Shown piece by piece: positions 46,123 to 53,673 of a stretch of DNA of 64,000 nt. Source of the stretch: Rhizobium sp. 16-488-2b (GTDB lineage: Bacteria; Pseudomonadota; Alphaproteobacteria; Rhizobiales; Rhizobiaceae); contig NZ_JAGHMF010000008.1 of NCBI RefSeq assembly GCF_017741815.1, positions 334,542 through 398,541 of the forward strand. Direction: 5' to 3'. The position numbers and the translations under genes were made by a program. The notes beneath the pieces are model-generated. The model saw only the letters and a program-made list of their open reading frames with translations, was not told where the DNA came from and ran no database searches. The number at the start of each line of letters is the position of its first letter. The stretch's first letter is position 1.

Positions 46123-46345
46123 TCGCCTGACGAAAAGGCAGCGTCAGTACGACGCCACCGCGGGCATCGCGCACTTCGATTGATCGCGACGAGATATCCC
46201 GTCCCTGGCGGATGGCATGCGCCATCAGATCTCGCGCACAGGCAACCGCTTCCTCTTTCGCAGCCGACAAATCGGCGCAGTCCGTACCCTCCAGATCTTC
46301 GATCCGGCTTCCATGGCCGACGACATGAAAATAGTAGATAGGCAT
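46106..46345 (-). CDS. DUF6894 protein, paralogue 1
   Basis: 79 residues: YYFHVVGHGSRIEDLEGTD, LSAAKEEAVACARDLM, VRDARGGVVLTLPF. This is the DUF6894 pattern. It follows the Crp/Fnr gene at 46367 by 21 bases, so the pair is an operon. The same pairing occurs at 50894-51932. Function unknown. Confidence 0.78.
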   Translation of the reverse strand: MPIYYFHVVGHGSRIEDLEGTDCADLSAAKEEAVACARDLMAHAIRQGRDISSRSIEVRDARGGVVLTLPFRQAISEAE

Positions 46346-46366
46346 CAGCGTCGTCCGATCTGGCTG

Positions 46367-47098
46367 CTACATGACTGGCTCGTCGACGGCGACGAGGCGC
46401 GCATATTCGCGCTCCGGCAACCCGTAACAGTCGCCGGCAATCTGCATAAGCTTTTGTCGGTCGAGGATGCGGATATTGCCGCGCGTGGCCTTGATCGCGT
46501 GAATGCCTTCGGCGATGTGCAACTGGTCTGTTACGCCCGAGCGCCTGACGCCGAGCATCAGTGCCAGGAATTCGTGCGTCAGCGGAAGATCGTCGGAATC
46601 GACCCGGTCATGAGACATCAGCAGCCAGCGCGCTAAGCGCGCCGGCACGTCATAGCGGGCGTTTGCGAGAGCCGATTGAGCGACCTGGATCGACAGATAC
46701 TGCATGAACCGCAGAAAAAGATCGCGGGCGTCGTCGTTGACCGCGAGAGCCTTGTTGAAAGCCGAGACGGGAATTCGGATTCCTTCGCCACCGACCTGCA
46801 TGTAGGTGCTGGTTGGTGTGCGGTCAGCCTTGAGTATCACATGCCCGCCAGCCATCGCCTCACGCCCGAGATGCCCGACCTCGACGCTCTGACCGCTTTC
46901 GCTGTTGGCCACCACAGATGCGATGCCGGATTCGACGAAATACACGAATTCGGTTCGGCGGTTGGGCGCGATCAGGGAATGGCGCACGGGCAGATTCATA
47001 CGCTCCATATGGGGCTGTAACGTTCCGGAGGCCGCTTCTGGAAGGCGCTTGAGAAGATGATTGGTCACCTTCAAGCGATCGATCGTCATGAACGACAT
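46367..47098 (-). CDS. Crp/Fnr-family regulator, paralogue 2
   Basis: 243 residues from MSFMTIDRLKV, ATG 47098 after GGAGGAGACGGC. Nucleotide-binding-like domain then the HTH LTHEFLALMLGVRRSGVTDQLHIAEG. Closely similar to paralogue 1 in the DNA-binding part. An EcfG-type promoter lies upstream. Operon with DUF6894. Effector unknown. Confidence 0.87.
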   Translation of the reverse strand: MSFMTIDRLKVTNHLLKRLPEAASGTLQPHMERMNLPVRHSLIAPNRRTEFVYFVESGIASVVANSESGQSVEVGHLGREAMAGGHVILKADRTPTSTYMQVGGEGIRIPVSAFNKALAVNDDARDLFLRFMQYLSIQVAQSALANARYDVPARLARWLLMSHDRVDSDDLPLTHEFLALMLGVRRSGVTDQLHIAEGIHAIKATRGNIRILDRQKLMQIAGDCYGLPEREYARLVAVDEPVM

Positions 47099-47131
47099 GC
47101 CGTCTCCTCCGCAAACTTTTCGACTAAGTTC

Positions 47132-47156
47132 AACCGATGACGGCCGCCAAAGTTCC
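47132..47156 (-). promoter_or_regulatory. EcfG-type promoter of the Crp/Fnr-DUF6894 operon
   Basis: Read on the minus strand: GGAAC, 16 bases, GGTT. The gene starts at 47098, about 34 bases after the -10 element. Confidence 0.6.
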
Positions 47157-47190
47157 CGCGTATTCGTGAGGCGGCGAATGCAATTCCAAA

Positions 47191-47580
47191 CTAGCGAACG
47201 GTCGCTGGTTCTGCGAGACCACATGCTCGCGAGATCGCAGTCGCAAGCATTCTTTCGTCGGCCGGCTTTGTAAGCCACTCACACGCCTTGAGCACGTCGC
47301 TGTCCGCGTCGAGATCCAGCGAGCGGCCGGAGTAGATGACTGTCGGGATATTTGAACCCGCAAGAGCCTGGATGAGGTCATCTGCGATCTCACCCTTCAG
47401 ATGGTAATCAATGATTGCAATGTCGGGTATCACGCACCGAAGCCAAGACATTGTGGGACCGACCTCGGAAAAAGCGACGACCTCGTCATATCCAAGCTCC
47501 TGCAGCGTCTCCTCAAGCTCAAGCACGATGAACAGTTCGTCCTCGACGATTAACGCGGTCTTGTTTTCTTGCGCGTTCAT
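47191..47580 (-). CDS. Single-domain response regulator (CheY-like)
   Basis: 129 residues: acidic residues in LIVEDELFIVLELEETLQEL, phospho-Asp in AIIDYHLKGE, Ser/Thr in VIYSGRS and Lys in WLTKPADER. No output domain. Similar to the receiver at 63225. It may act as a phosphate sink or relay for the histidine kinases of this region, such as the hybrid kinase at 53674. Confidence 0.85.
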   Translation of the reverse strand: MNAQENKTALIVEDELFIVLELEETLQELGYDEVVAFSEVGPTMSWLRCVIPDIAIIDYHLKGEIADDLIQALAGSNIPTVIYSGRSLDLDADSDVLKACEWLTKPADERMLATAISRACGLAEPATVR

Positions 47581-47774
47581 CGGGATGAAATGTAGCGCCC
47601 CTCGGCCTTTGCAATTGCGACAGGCTTGAGCGTACGGTTCCGCACACTTAGTCTATGGACGGAAGAGACGTCCTCCCCGCCAATGCCCCCGTGCCATGTC
47701 GAAACCGTACAGAGCGTCGGAAGAACGGAACAAAGCTGCATTGGCACGCTTCCTCATCCATTGGAGGACGCGCT

Positions 47775-48278
47775 ATGATTTCTCGACAAACGACGAATTC
47801 CTTTGAAGAGGATGTCGTCGACCTCATCCCTGCCCTGAATTCTTTTGCCAGAACATTTCACCGCAGCCAGAGCGATGTAGACGATCTCGTTCAGGAAACG
47901 CTGACCAGAGCGCTCGGCAACATCGACAAATTTCGGCCCGGTTCCAACCTCAAATCCTGGCTTTTTACAATCATGCGAAATCTGTTCTGCACGCGTTTTC
48001 GCGTCAGCAAGCGTGAGATGGTCGGATTGGAAGAGTGCGTCTCAGACGCCGGCAGCGTTGCTGCCGATCAAGAGTGGCGACTACGCGGCCATGAACTGGA
48101 ACGCGCGTGCGGTGGCCTCAAGGAGCCATTCAGGTCCGCTTTCGAGTTCGTCTTCATCGATGGAGGCACCTATGAACAGGCTGCCGAGCACTTTCATTGC
48201 GCGGCGGGGACCGTCAAAAGCCGCGTCAACCGCGCACGCCAGCGCATCGCTGACGAGTGCGGAGAGTTGGTTGCATAG
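47775..48278 (+). CDS. ECF sigma factor of the EcfG kind
   Basis: 167 residues, ATG 47775 after TTGGAGGA. Sigma region 2 (VDDLVQETLTRALGNIDKF, SNLKSWLFTIMRNLF) and region 4 (YEQAAEHFHCAAGTVKSRVNRARQRI). It resembles EcfG (general stress) factors but has no NepR or PhyR gene beside it in this window. A GGAAC box lies before it (47731 region) but the -10 (GCTT) is weak. It could direct the GGAAC-N16-nGTT promoters mapped here, or be a paralogue of the main EcfG. Confidence 0.82.
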   Translation: MISRQTTNSFEEDVVDLIPALNSFARTFHRSQSDVDDLVQETLTRALGNIDKFRPGSNLKSWLFTIMRNLFCTRFRVSKREMVGLEECVSDAGSVAADQEWRLRGHELERACGGLKEPFRSAFEFVFIDGGTYEQAAEHFHCAAGTVKSRVNRARQRIADECGELVA

Positions 48279-48316
48279 CCAATCGGGGTGCAGGCAAAGT
48301 CAAGGAGGTTACAGGC

Positions 48317-48697
48317 ATGACTTTTTTGGGAGGCTGCCTCTGTGGCGCGGTACGGTACCAGGCTGATGGCGAACCCTTTCGTATAGGAATTTGTCATTGC
48401 GCGGACTGCCGGAAAGAAAGCGGATCTTCATTCACCTCCTTCGCCCATTGGCGTCGCGATGCGTTCACCTATTCCGGTGAGATATCGACATTCGCAGGTC
48501 GGAGCTTTTGCCCGCGCTGCGGAGGACGCCTATTTTGCCTAAACGATGATGACGTCGAGATTCGTTTTGGATCGCTGGACAACGCCCCAAGCGGACTGAC
48601 TCCCGAAATGGAAGTGTGGACGAAACGGCGAGAGAATTGGTTGCCGCCTCTTCCTGGGACGCAGCAATATGAAGAGGATGCTCTCCCAAAACGTTGA
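48317..48697 (+). CDS. GFA-family (glutathione-dependent formaldehyde-activating-like) zinc protein
   Basis: 126 residues. Zinc cysteines in GGCLCGAVRY, CHCADCRKESG and CPRCGGRLF; the LDNAPSGLTPEMEVW end. Follows GGAGGTTACAGGC. The family includes Gfa and CENP-V-like proteins; Gfa activity is not proven for most members. Confidence 0.83.
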   Translation: MTFLGGCLCGAVRYQADGEPFRIGICHCADCRKESGSSFTSFAHWRRDAFTYSGEISTFAGRSFCPRCGGRLFCLNDDDVEIRFGSLDNAPSGLTPEMEVWTKRRENWLPPLPGTQQYEEDALPKR

Positions 48698-48804
48698 CCG
48701 CAGAGCCCGCGCGCACGCTCTTCGCCGTGGCGATGTGCTGGCGCGGGCAAAGCTACTGCAAAGCTTTTTGGCATCGTTACCTGCGTTGGTGTGCCTCCAT
48801 AACC

Positions 48805-49104
48805 CTAGGGGTTGGGGCTGCGATCAGTCGCCTGCGGGGGGCGGCCACTACCATCAGCCGCGTTGTTGTCGAAGGCGCCGGGTCCCGATGGCTGAGAATT
48901 GATCGGATCCTGCTTGGTTGACGCCGTCGGGTTGGTGTCGGTGTCCTGACGCTCACCCCACATTTCAACGCCACCCCATGCAAGCAGCGCAAGGACGAGA
49001 CTGCAGACCAGCACCATCAAGACCGGCCTGCCATAGCTGCCCTGTCTGGCCTCGGTTGCGGTTTCGGTCACCTTTTCGCTCTGTCTGTTTTCAAATTGGG
49101 TCAT
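48805..49104 (-). CDS. Small single-membrane-span protein
   Basis: 99 residues from ATG 49104 after GAGGAGATCAGCA. N-terminal polar part, one hydrophobic helix (VLMVLVCSLVLALLAWGGVEMW), then an acidic, Pro/Gly/Asn-rich periplasmic tail with many T, D, G. No family recognised. Divergent from the FMN-binding stress protein. Confidence 0.66.
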   Translation of the reverse strand: MTQFENRQSEKVTETATEARQGSYGRPVLMVLVCSLVLALLAWGGVEMWGERQDTDTNPTASTKQDPINSQPSGPGAFDNNAADGSGRPPQATDRSPNP

Positions 49105-49166
49105 TGCTGATCTCCTCGTTGCCCACAGACACAACGTCGGTCTGCGCAAAAGGTTTGCTGCGTATC

Positions 49167-49191
49167 GGAACAATCGGGTCTCGTGGACGAT
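49167..49191 (+). promoter_or_regulatory. EcfG-like promoter (degenerate -10)
   Basis: GGAAC and CGAT with a 16-base spacer, before the gene at 49221. The -10 differs by one base from CGTT. Confidence 0.45.
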
Positions 49192-49220
49192 ATCCCGCAC
49201 ACGAAAACGGGAGATCAGCC

Positions 49221-49664
49221 ATGTCCACGATGACTTTCGAAGACCTCGCATCCAAGATCAGGAAGATCGACTTCTGCATGCTATCGACCCAGAGCGGGTC
49301 GGGTAAAATTTCCAGCCGCCCGATGAGCAACAATGGCGACGTGGAGTACGACGGCGTTTCCTGGTTCTTCTCTTATGAGGACACTCGCAAGATCAGCGAG
49401 ATCAACGGCATCGATGATGTCTCTCTTACCTTCACGGAGCCTCCGAGCCTTCTGGGCAAGCCGGGCATCTTCATCGCGATCCAAGGAATGGCGTCGATCG
49501 TCAGGGATAAGGAGGTCTTCGAAGCGCATTGGGTTTCCGGTCTCGGCCGCTGGTTCCCTGATGGCACCCAAACGCCCGGCCTCGTCCTGATAAAGGTGTC
49601 GGCGTCGTCCGTATATTATTGGGATGGCGAGCAGAATGGCCAGGTCGACATACCGCGCGGGTAG
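49221..49664 (+). CDS. Pyridoxamine 5'-phosphate oxidase-like general stress protein
   Basis: 147 residues, flavin-binding split-barrel (general stress protein 26 type): FCMLSTQSGSGKISSRPMSN, DGVSWFFSYEDTRKISEI, and the C-terminal FPDGTQTPGLVLIKV. Members bind FMN/FAD and are stress-inducible. ATG 49221 follows GGGAGATCAGCC. Confidence 0.83.
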   Translation: MSTMTFEDLASKIRKIDFCMLSTQSGSGKISSRPMSNNGDVEYDGVSWFFSYEDTRKISEINGIDDVSLTFTEPPSLLGKPGIFIAIQGMASIVRDKEVFEAHWVSGLGRWFPDGTQTPGLVLIKVSASSVYYWDGEQNGQVDIPRG

Positions 49665-49722
49665 ACTCCCCCCGGAAGCCGCGCTCCCCAGAGCCAAACT
49701 GAGTCAACTTCCAGCAACACAC

Positions 49723-49747
49723 GGAACATTGGTGCCCCATGCGAGTT
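49723..49747 (+). promoter_or_regulatory. EcfG-type promoter
   Basis: GGAAC and AGTT with a 16-base spacer. The start at 49776 is 28 bases further. Confidence 0.6.
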
Positions 49748-49775
49748 GCCCGAATATCAATGGATGGAGGAAACC

Positions 49776-50456
49776 ATGGCCAACCTTTACAACGAAAACA
49801 CGAGCGACGCCTCGCACGGCATCGCGAAAAGCACCCTCACCGCATTCTTTGGCACCCGATCCGACGCAGAAAGTGCTGTCGAGCGTCTCAACGATGCGGG
49901 CGTCGCAAATGCCCGCCTCATGGCCGGCTACGAAGCTGATGCCGAGAAAGCCAATGTCGCGGCAGACGATCGCGGCGGTTTCTTCGATGCGCTGAAGGAC
50001 TGGTTCTTTCCTGACGAGGACCGCTCCATGTATGCGGAAGGCCTTCGCCGGGGTGGCTTCCTGGTATCGGCCTCGGTCGACGATGCGACATACGAAACCG
50101 CCCATGACATTCTGGACGAGCATGGCGCCATCGACATGGACGAGCGCGCCGACCTATGGAGAGAAGACGGCTGGACAGCGAGCCAAGTCACGGCGGCCCC
50201 GAGCTTTACCGGCGAGCCAGGTCTCAATGAGGCAGAGGCAGCCACGCAAGCAGCAGGCGTAGGCACCTACGCGCGCAGCACCCATGAAACCTCGCCCCGC
50301 GTTCGCGCCTACGAACTGGATCAGGAACTGCCCGACGACATTCGCGACGACGTTTTGCCTACGGGCCATCAACGCGACGTCGCTGAGGGTGAGAAGTCTC
50401 CCGAAGAGCGTGAAATGGGCGGGCTCCGGTTGGACCAGCCCATTCCTCGGGTTTGA
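49776..50456 (+). CDS. YflT-like general stress protein
   Basis: 226 residues. N-terminal part resembles the heat-induced stress protein YflT fold: STLTAFFGTRSDAESAVERL, ANARLMAGYEADAEK, then a second region GFFDALKDWFFPDEDRSMYAE and LVSASVDDATYETAHDILDEHGA. The C-terminal 80 residues are hydrophilic with repeated acidic stretches. ATG 49776 after GGAGGAAACC. Followed 15 bases on by a small hydrophilic gene. Confidence 0.72.
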   Translation: MANLYNENTSDASHGIAKSTLTAFFGTRSDAESAVERLNDAGVANARLMAGYEADAEKANVAADDRGGFFDALKDWFFPDEDRSMYAEGLRRGGFLVSASVDDATYETAHDILDEHGAIDMDERADLWREDGWTASQVTAAPSFTGEPGLNEAEAATQAAGVGTYARSTHETSPRVRAYELDQELPDDIRDDVLPTGHQRDVAEGEKSPEEREMGGLRLDQPIPRV

Positions 50457-50471
50457 TCGAGGGAGTGCGTC

Positions 50472-50654
50472 ATGGACAAGGACAAGAAGGCGCAACGCGA
50501 GATCGAGGAAACGGACAGAAAGCCTGCAAAACCTCAGGATCACCCGGCCGCCGGTCCGCATGCACAAGATCATCTCACCGACGAGACGAAGACCCCAGGG
50601 ACAGGTTCGTTGCCCGAAAAGGACGAGGCCAGCGTCTCGCCGGGCAGTGGTTGA
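50472..50654 (+). CDS. Small hydrophilic protein of unknown function
   Basis: 60 residues, rich in K, E, D, P and S (EIEETDRKPAKPQDH, TKTPGTGSLPEKDE), no hydrophobic segment, so probably disordered. Same operon as the stress protein at 49776 (15-base gap). Typical of small rhizobial stress proteins, but no named family recognised. Confidence 0.6.
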   Translation: MDKDKKAQREIEETDRKPAKPQDHPAAGPHAQDHLTDETKTPGTGSLPEKDEASVSPGSG

Positions 50655-50819
50655 AACTGATGCAGTGTCTGCTGGTCCCTGCCGGCGATCATAGGCGCCG
50701 CACTTTGGCGTTTTGTGGAAACACGGTGTGTCCCGAGTGTAGCTCAATAAAAGCGAGTAACCGTCGACCTTCACGCGTGACACTAGCGAGCATTTTCCTC
50801 CCTTCGACCTTGTCGTCCG

Positions 50820-50835
50820 AATTGTCCTGACAATT
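50820..50835. promoter_or_regulatory. Perfect palindrome before Crp/Fnr paralogue 3
   Basis: AATTGTC-CT-GACAATT, 7-base arms. It lies 58 bases before the chosen start; a candidate autoregulatory operator. Confidence 0.4.
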
Positions 50836-50893
50836 TGATAGTGCGGTGCGTCAGAGCCGTGACGCGCATCGACAGGCGGAGTTGATCGAACGA

Positions 50894-51613
50894 ATGCAAA
50901 AAGCACAGATGTCAAACCGGATTCTGCGATCCTTGAGCGACCAGGATTTTAAGCTTCTGGCACCATATCTGGAAGAAGTTGAAATGCCTTCCCGATTTCC
51001 AATCGCTCGCCCTGACACCTTGCTTGAGTACGTCTACTTTCCCAATAGTGGTATCGGCGCCGTAATGAGCGTGCTCCCCGACGGGAAGAAGGCGGAGGCC
51101 GGTATGTTTGGCAGCGAAGGGTTTGTGCCGACATCAACGGTCATTGGCGACAGGGTGGTGCCATACCTCATAGAAATGCAGGTTGCTGGCCGCGGATATC
51201 GTATCGCCGTGGACAGGATGCGCGAGGCGACTGAACAAAGCGCCACGCTTCAAATCCCGTTCATCAAGTTCATGCACGTTTTCGCCGTGCAGGTCTCTTA
51301 CACCGCGCTCGCCAACGCCAAATTTCGTGTCGAGAAGCGGTTGGCTCGCTGGATACTCATGTGCCACGACCGGGTGAAAGCAGACGTCCTTGAGATCACG
51401 CACGAATACATCGCCTTTCTCCTCGGCATCCGTCGACCGAGTGTGACGACAGCGCTTCACATTCTCGAAGGCCACAAACTTATTCGTTCGAACCGCGGAA
51501 CGATCATCGTCATTAACCGCAGGGGTCTGGAGCGATTTGCGGCCGGTTGTTATGGGCTGCCTGAACGCGAGTTCGAGCGCTTGCTCGGCGCCGGTACGAA
51601 GAATGAGCTTTAG
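50894..51613 (+). CDS. Crp/Fnr-family regulator, paralogue 3
   Basis: 239 residues if started at 50894 (MQKAQMSN); a GTG at 50846 and an ATG at 50909 are also in frame. N-terminal cNMP-like domain (VEMPSRFPIARPD, FGSEGFVPTSTVIGD) and HTH ITHEYIAFLLGIRRPSVTTALHILEG. Its DUF6894 partner follows 85 bases on. The DNA-binding helix differs from paralogues 1 and 2, so it probably reads a different site. Confidence 0.83.
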   Translation: MQKAQMSNRILRSLSDQDFKLLAPYLEEVEMPSRFPIARPDTLLEYVYFPNSGIGAVMSVLPDGKKAEAGMFGSEGFVPTSTVIGDRVVPYLIEMQVAGRGYRIAVDRMREATEQSATLQIPFIKFMHVFAVQVSYTALANAKFRVEKRLARWILMCHDRVKADVLEITHEYIAFLLGIRRPSVTTALHILEGHKLIRSNRGTIIVINRRGLERFAAGCYGLPEREFERLLGAGTKNEL

Positions 51614-51650
51614 AGAGTCCCATAAGCGGCTGATGCCGTTTACTTTCCAT

Positions 51651-51676
51651 GGAACCGCTGACCGCCAGCCTTCGTT
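51651..51676 (+). promoter_or_regulatory. EcfG-type promoter
   Basis: GGAAC and CGTT with a 17-base spacer, 23 bases before the DUF6894 start at 51699. This gene can thus be transcribed separately from the Crp/Fnr gene. Confidence 0.62.
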
Positions 51677-51698
51677 TCGTCCGCTTATGGAGGACAAA

Positions 51699-51932
51699 AT
51701 GCTTTTCTATTTCAATGTCCGTTCAGACGAGAGTTTCGATGCCGACGACGAAGGGATTGACCTTCCATCGCTCGAAGCAGCGAGGCGAGAAGCAACGAAA
51801 TCCGCGCGCGAAATGGTCGCCGAACTTATTTTGTATGATCAGCGTATAGATGGGATGCGATTTGAGATTACCGACGAAAAGGGAAACGTTCTCAGTACAG
51901 TTCCATTCCGAGACGTCATCAAATTTGACTAA
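51699..51932 (+). CDS. DUF6894 protein, paralogue 2
   Basis: 77 residues: FYFNVRSDESFDADDEGIDLPS, LEAARREATKSAREMVAEL, LSTVPFRDVIKFD. Same family as 46106-46345, and again beside a Crp/Fnr gene. It also has its own EcfG-type promoter. Confidence 0.78.
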   Translation: MLFYFNVRSDESFDADDEGIDLPSLEAARREATKSAREMVAELILYDQRIDGMRFEITDEKGNVLSTVPFRDVIKFD

Positions 51933-51956
51933 GTCCTCAGGTGACCGACCGTAACG

Positions 51957-52163
51957 TCATACCTGATCAACGGCATCGTCGTCGTTTGGAGGCGGAGCGG
52001 CCTCGCGCGCAGCTCGAAGGCGCTCTGTCTTCAGGCGCCGCGCTTCCGCCTCGGCCTTGATTGCAGCCAGTGCGTTCTCCGAGGTTGCTTCACGTCGTCT
52101 CTGCCGCTCCTCAGCACTGATGGACTCGCGCCGGCGAAGCTGTGGGCTCTCTGCTTTTTGCAT
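51957..52163 (-). CDS. Small charged helical protein with KTERLR motif, paralogue 1
   Basis: 68 residues, almost all charged or alanine: RRRESISAEERQRRREATS, EARRLKTERLRAAREA. It is a predicted long helix, with no membrane segment. The motif KTERLRxAR recurs in the protein at 62887-63069. Found after the Crp/Fnr gene at 52274 (110-base gap) on the same strand. The start has only a weak ribosome site. Confidence 0.57.
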   Translation of the reverse strand: MQKAESPQLRRRESISAEERQRRREATSENALAAIKAEAEARRLKTERLRAAREAAPPPNDDDAVDQV

Positions 52164-52273
52164 GCGGCCAAGAATATAGGGCGATGAACGGAAGGCAATC
52201 GATCGTCTGCCAGCGTACAGAACGGCATAGGACGTCAGCCAACGTCGGCTGCATGCCCGTCCGATCTGCCGCG

Positions 52274-52987
52274 CTAGAATTTTCCAATGAGGCGCCGATA
52301 CTCTTCCTCGGGCCTGCCATAGGAATCGCCGGCAAACTCCTCCAACCCACGTCTGTCGCGAATGGTGATGAGACCTCGTTCGGAGCGGATGAATTTCTCT
52401 CCCTCAAGAACGTGCAGAGCAGTCGTGACACTCGGGCGCCTGACACCGAGCATCAGGGAAATGAAGTCATGGGTTAGCGCTATCTCGTCACCATCGACGC
52501 GGTCATGTGACATGAGAAGCCATCGGGCAAGCCGTATGTCGATCTGGTAGTTGACGTTCGACAGCACCGTGTAGGAGATCTGCGATGCAAACGTCTGGAT
52601 GAACCTCGCAAGGAGGTTTGCGAAGTTGGGATAGGACGCGATTGCTTCGAGCGTTGCGTCCAACGTCATCCTGTAGCCCCAACCGGCGACCTGCATCAGC
52701 ACCTCGTGGACACTCACAGTCCCGCCGACGCCCGCTGATGTAGGAGAAAATCCTTCTCGCCCGAACATCCCCGCCTCCGCCTGATTTCCATCCGAAGACA
52801 CGGTGATGACTGAACCGATACCGCTACACAAAAAATAGACGTAGTCGATGGGCCCGTTCGCGTTGACGATGACGTGACCCTGTCGAAGGTCGATCATTTC
52901 CAGACTGCCAAGGATAGCTTGAAATTCTGCGTTAGGCAGGCGAGCCAACAGCCGGTTGTGCATGGTTGATTGGTCAGAGGCGAACAT
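52274..52987 (-). CDS. Crp/Fnr-family regulator, paralogue 4
   Basis: 237 residues from MFASDQSTM (52987); MFACL at 53023 and a later Met are possible. cNMP-like domain with VYFLCSGIGSVITVSSDGNQAEAG and HTH LTHDFISLMLGVRRPSVTTALHVLEG. Like paralogue 3 in the recognition helix (RRPSVTTAL). Start choice is uncertain because no strong ribosome site is present. Confidence 0.85.
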   Translation of the reverse strand: MFASDQSTMHNRLLARLPNAEFQAILGSLEMIDLRQGHVIVNANGPIDYVYFLCSGIGSVITVSSDGNQAEAGMFGREGFSPTSAGVGGTVSVHEVLMQVAGWGYRMTLDATLEAIASYPNFANLLARFIQTFASQISYTVLSNVNYQIDIRLARWLLMSHDRVDGDEIALTHDFISLMLGVRRPSVTTALHVLEGEKFIRSERGLITIRDRRGLEEFAGDSYGRPEEEYRRLIGKF

Positions 52988-53165
52988 GAGACTTCGATGA
53001 TACCGGATGAGGCATGCGAACATTCCTCACACGCTGAAATATGTCGGCTGTATAACATCCTGCCGTTCTTGATGTTCTTGGGTACGCTGGCAGACATTTC
53101 TGCATCAGATGCATTGCGGGGTAGCGTGGGTACCTCGCGCTTAGACAGACTTTGTCCCTCTCGCG

Positions 53166-53190
53166 GGAACTACTACCTCTTCTCCAAGTT
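53166..53190 (+). promoter_or_regulatory. EcfG-type promoter
   Basis: GGAAC and AGTT with a 16-base spacer, before the Gly/Asn-rich protein at 53226. Confidence 0.6.
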
Positions 53191-53225
53191 GGGTTCGGGT
53201 AAGCAATCAAATGGAGGAAATCCCG

Positions 53226-53585
53226 ATGCTCACGAAAATTCTCGCGGTCTCATTTCTGTCGATTGGCTTGGCGACATCCGCCATGGCCCAGTCATCCGGA
53301 GGATCGGGAAGTGGCGGTACCGGCTCTGGAGGCTCTGGCGCCTCAAGCGGCACCGGCACCGGCGTAACAGGCGGCACGAACGGTGCCGGCTCGAATAGCG
53401 GCAACGGCGGCAGCGGTCAGAACACTGGCAATGGAATGAACAACGACACCAACATGAATGGCCAGAATTCCGGCGCATCCGGGGGCGACGCCAATGACTG
53501 CGCAAGACGCAGTGCTGGCGGAACGACCAATCCATCGACCACCAACAATGCAACCGGCACCGACCCGGCAAATACCTGCAAGTAG
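53226..53585 (+). CDS. Exported Gly/Ser/Asn-rich low-complexity protein
   Basis: 119 residues from ATG 53226 after GGAGGAAATCCCG. Signal peptide MLTKILAVSFLSIGLATSAMA-Q. The mature protein is nearly all G, S, T and N in short repeats (SGGSGSGGTGSGGSGASSG), with a final ..TGTDPANTCK and two cysteines. It has the character of an extracellular stress or matrix protein. No homologue can be named. Confidence 0.66.
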   Translation: MLTKILAVSFLSIGLATSAMAQSSGGSGSGGTGSGGSGASSGTGTGVTGGTNGAGSNSGNGGSGQNTGNGMNNDTNMNGQNSGASGGDANDCARRSAGGTTNPSTTNNATGTDPANTCK

Positions 53586-53673
53586 ATGAGGCGTTCGGTC
53601 GCCCGGCTGGCAACACGGCTACCAGGGCCTGCAGAAGCGGGCCCTGTGGTCTCTGATTATGTGCCCTAAGCAG

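Noticed and set aside
47731..47760. EcfG promoter for the sigma-factor gene itself
   Set aside because: GGAAC is present with 16 bases to GCTT, but the -10 lacks the GTT core, so it was not listed as a promoter.
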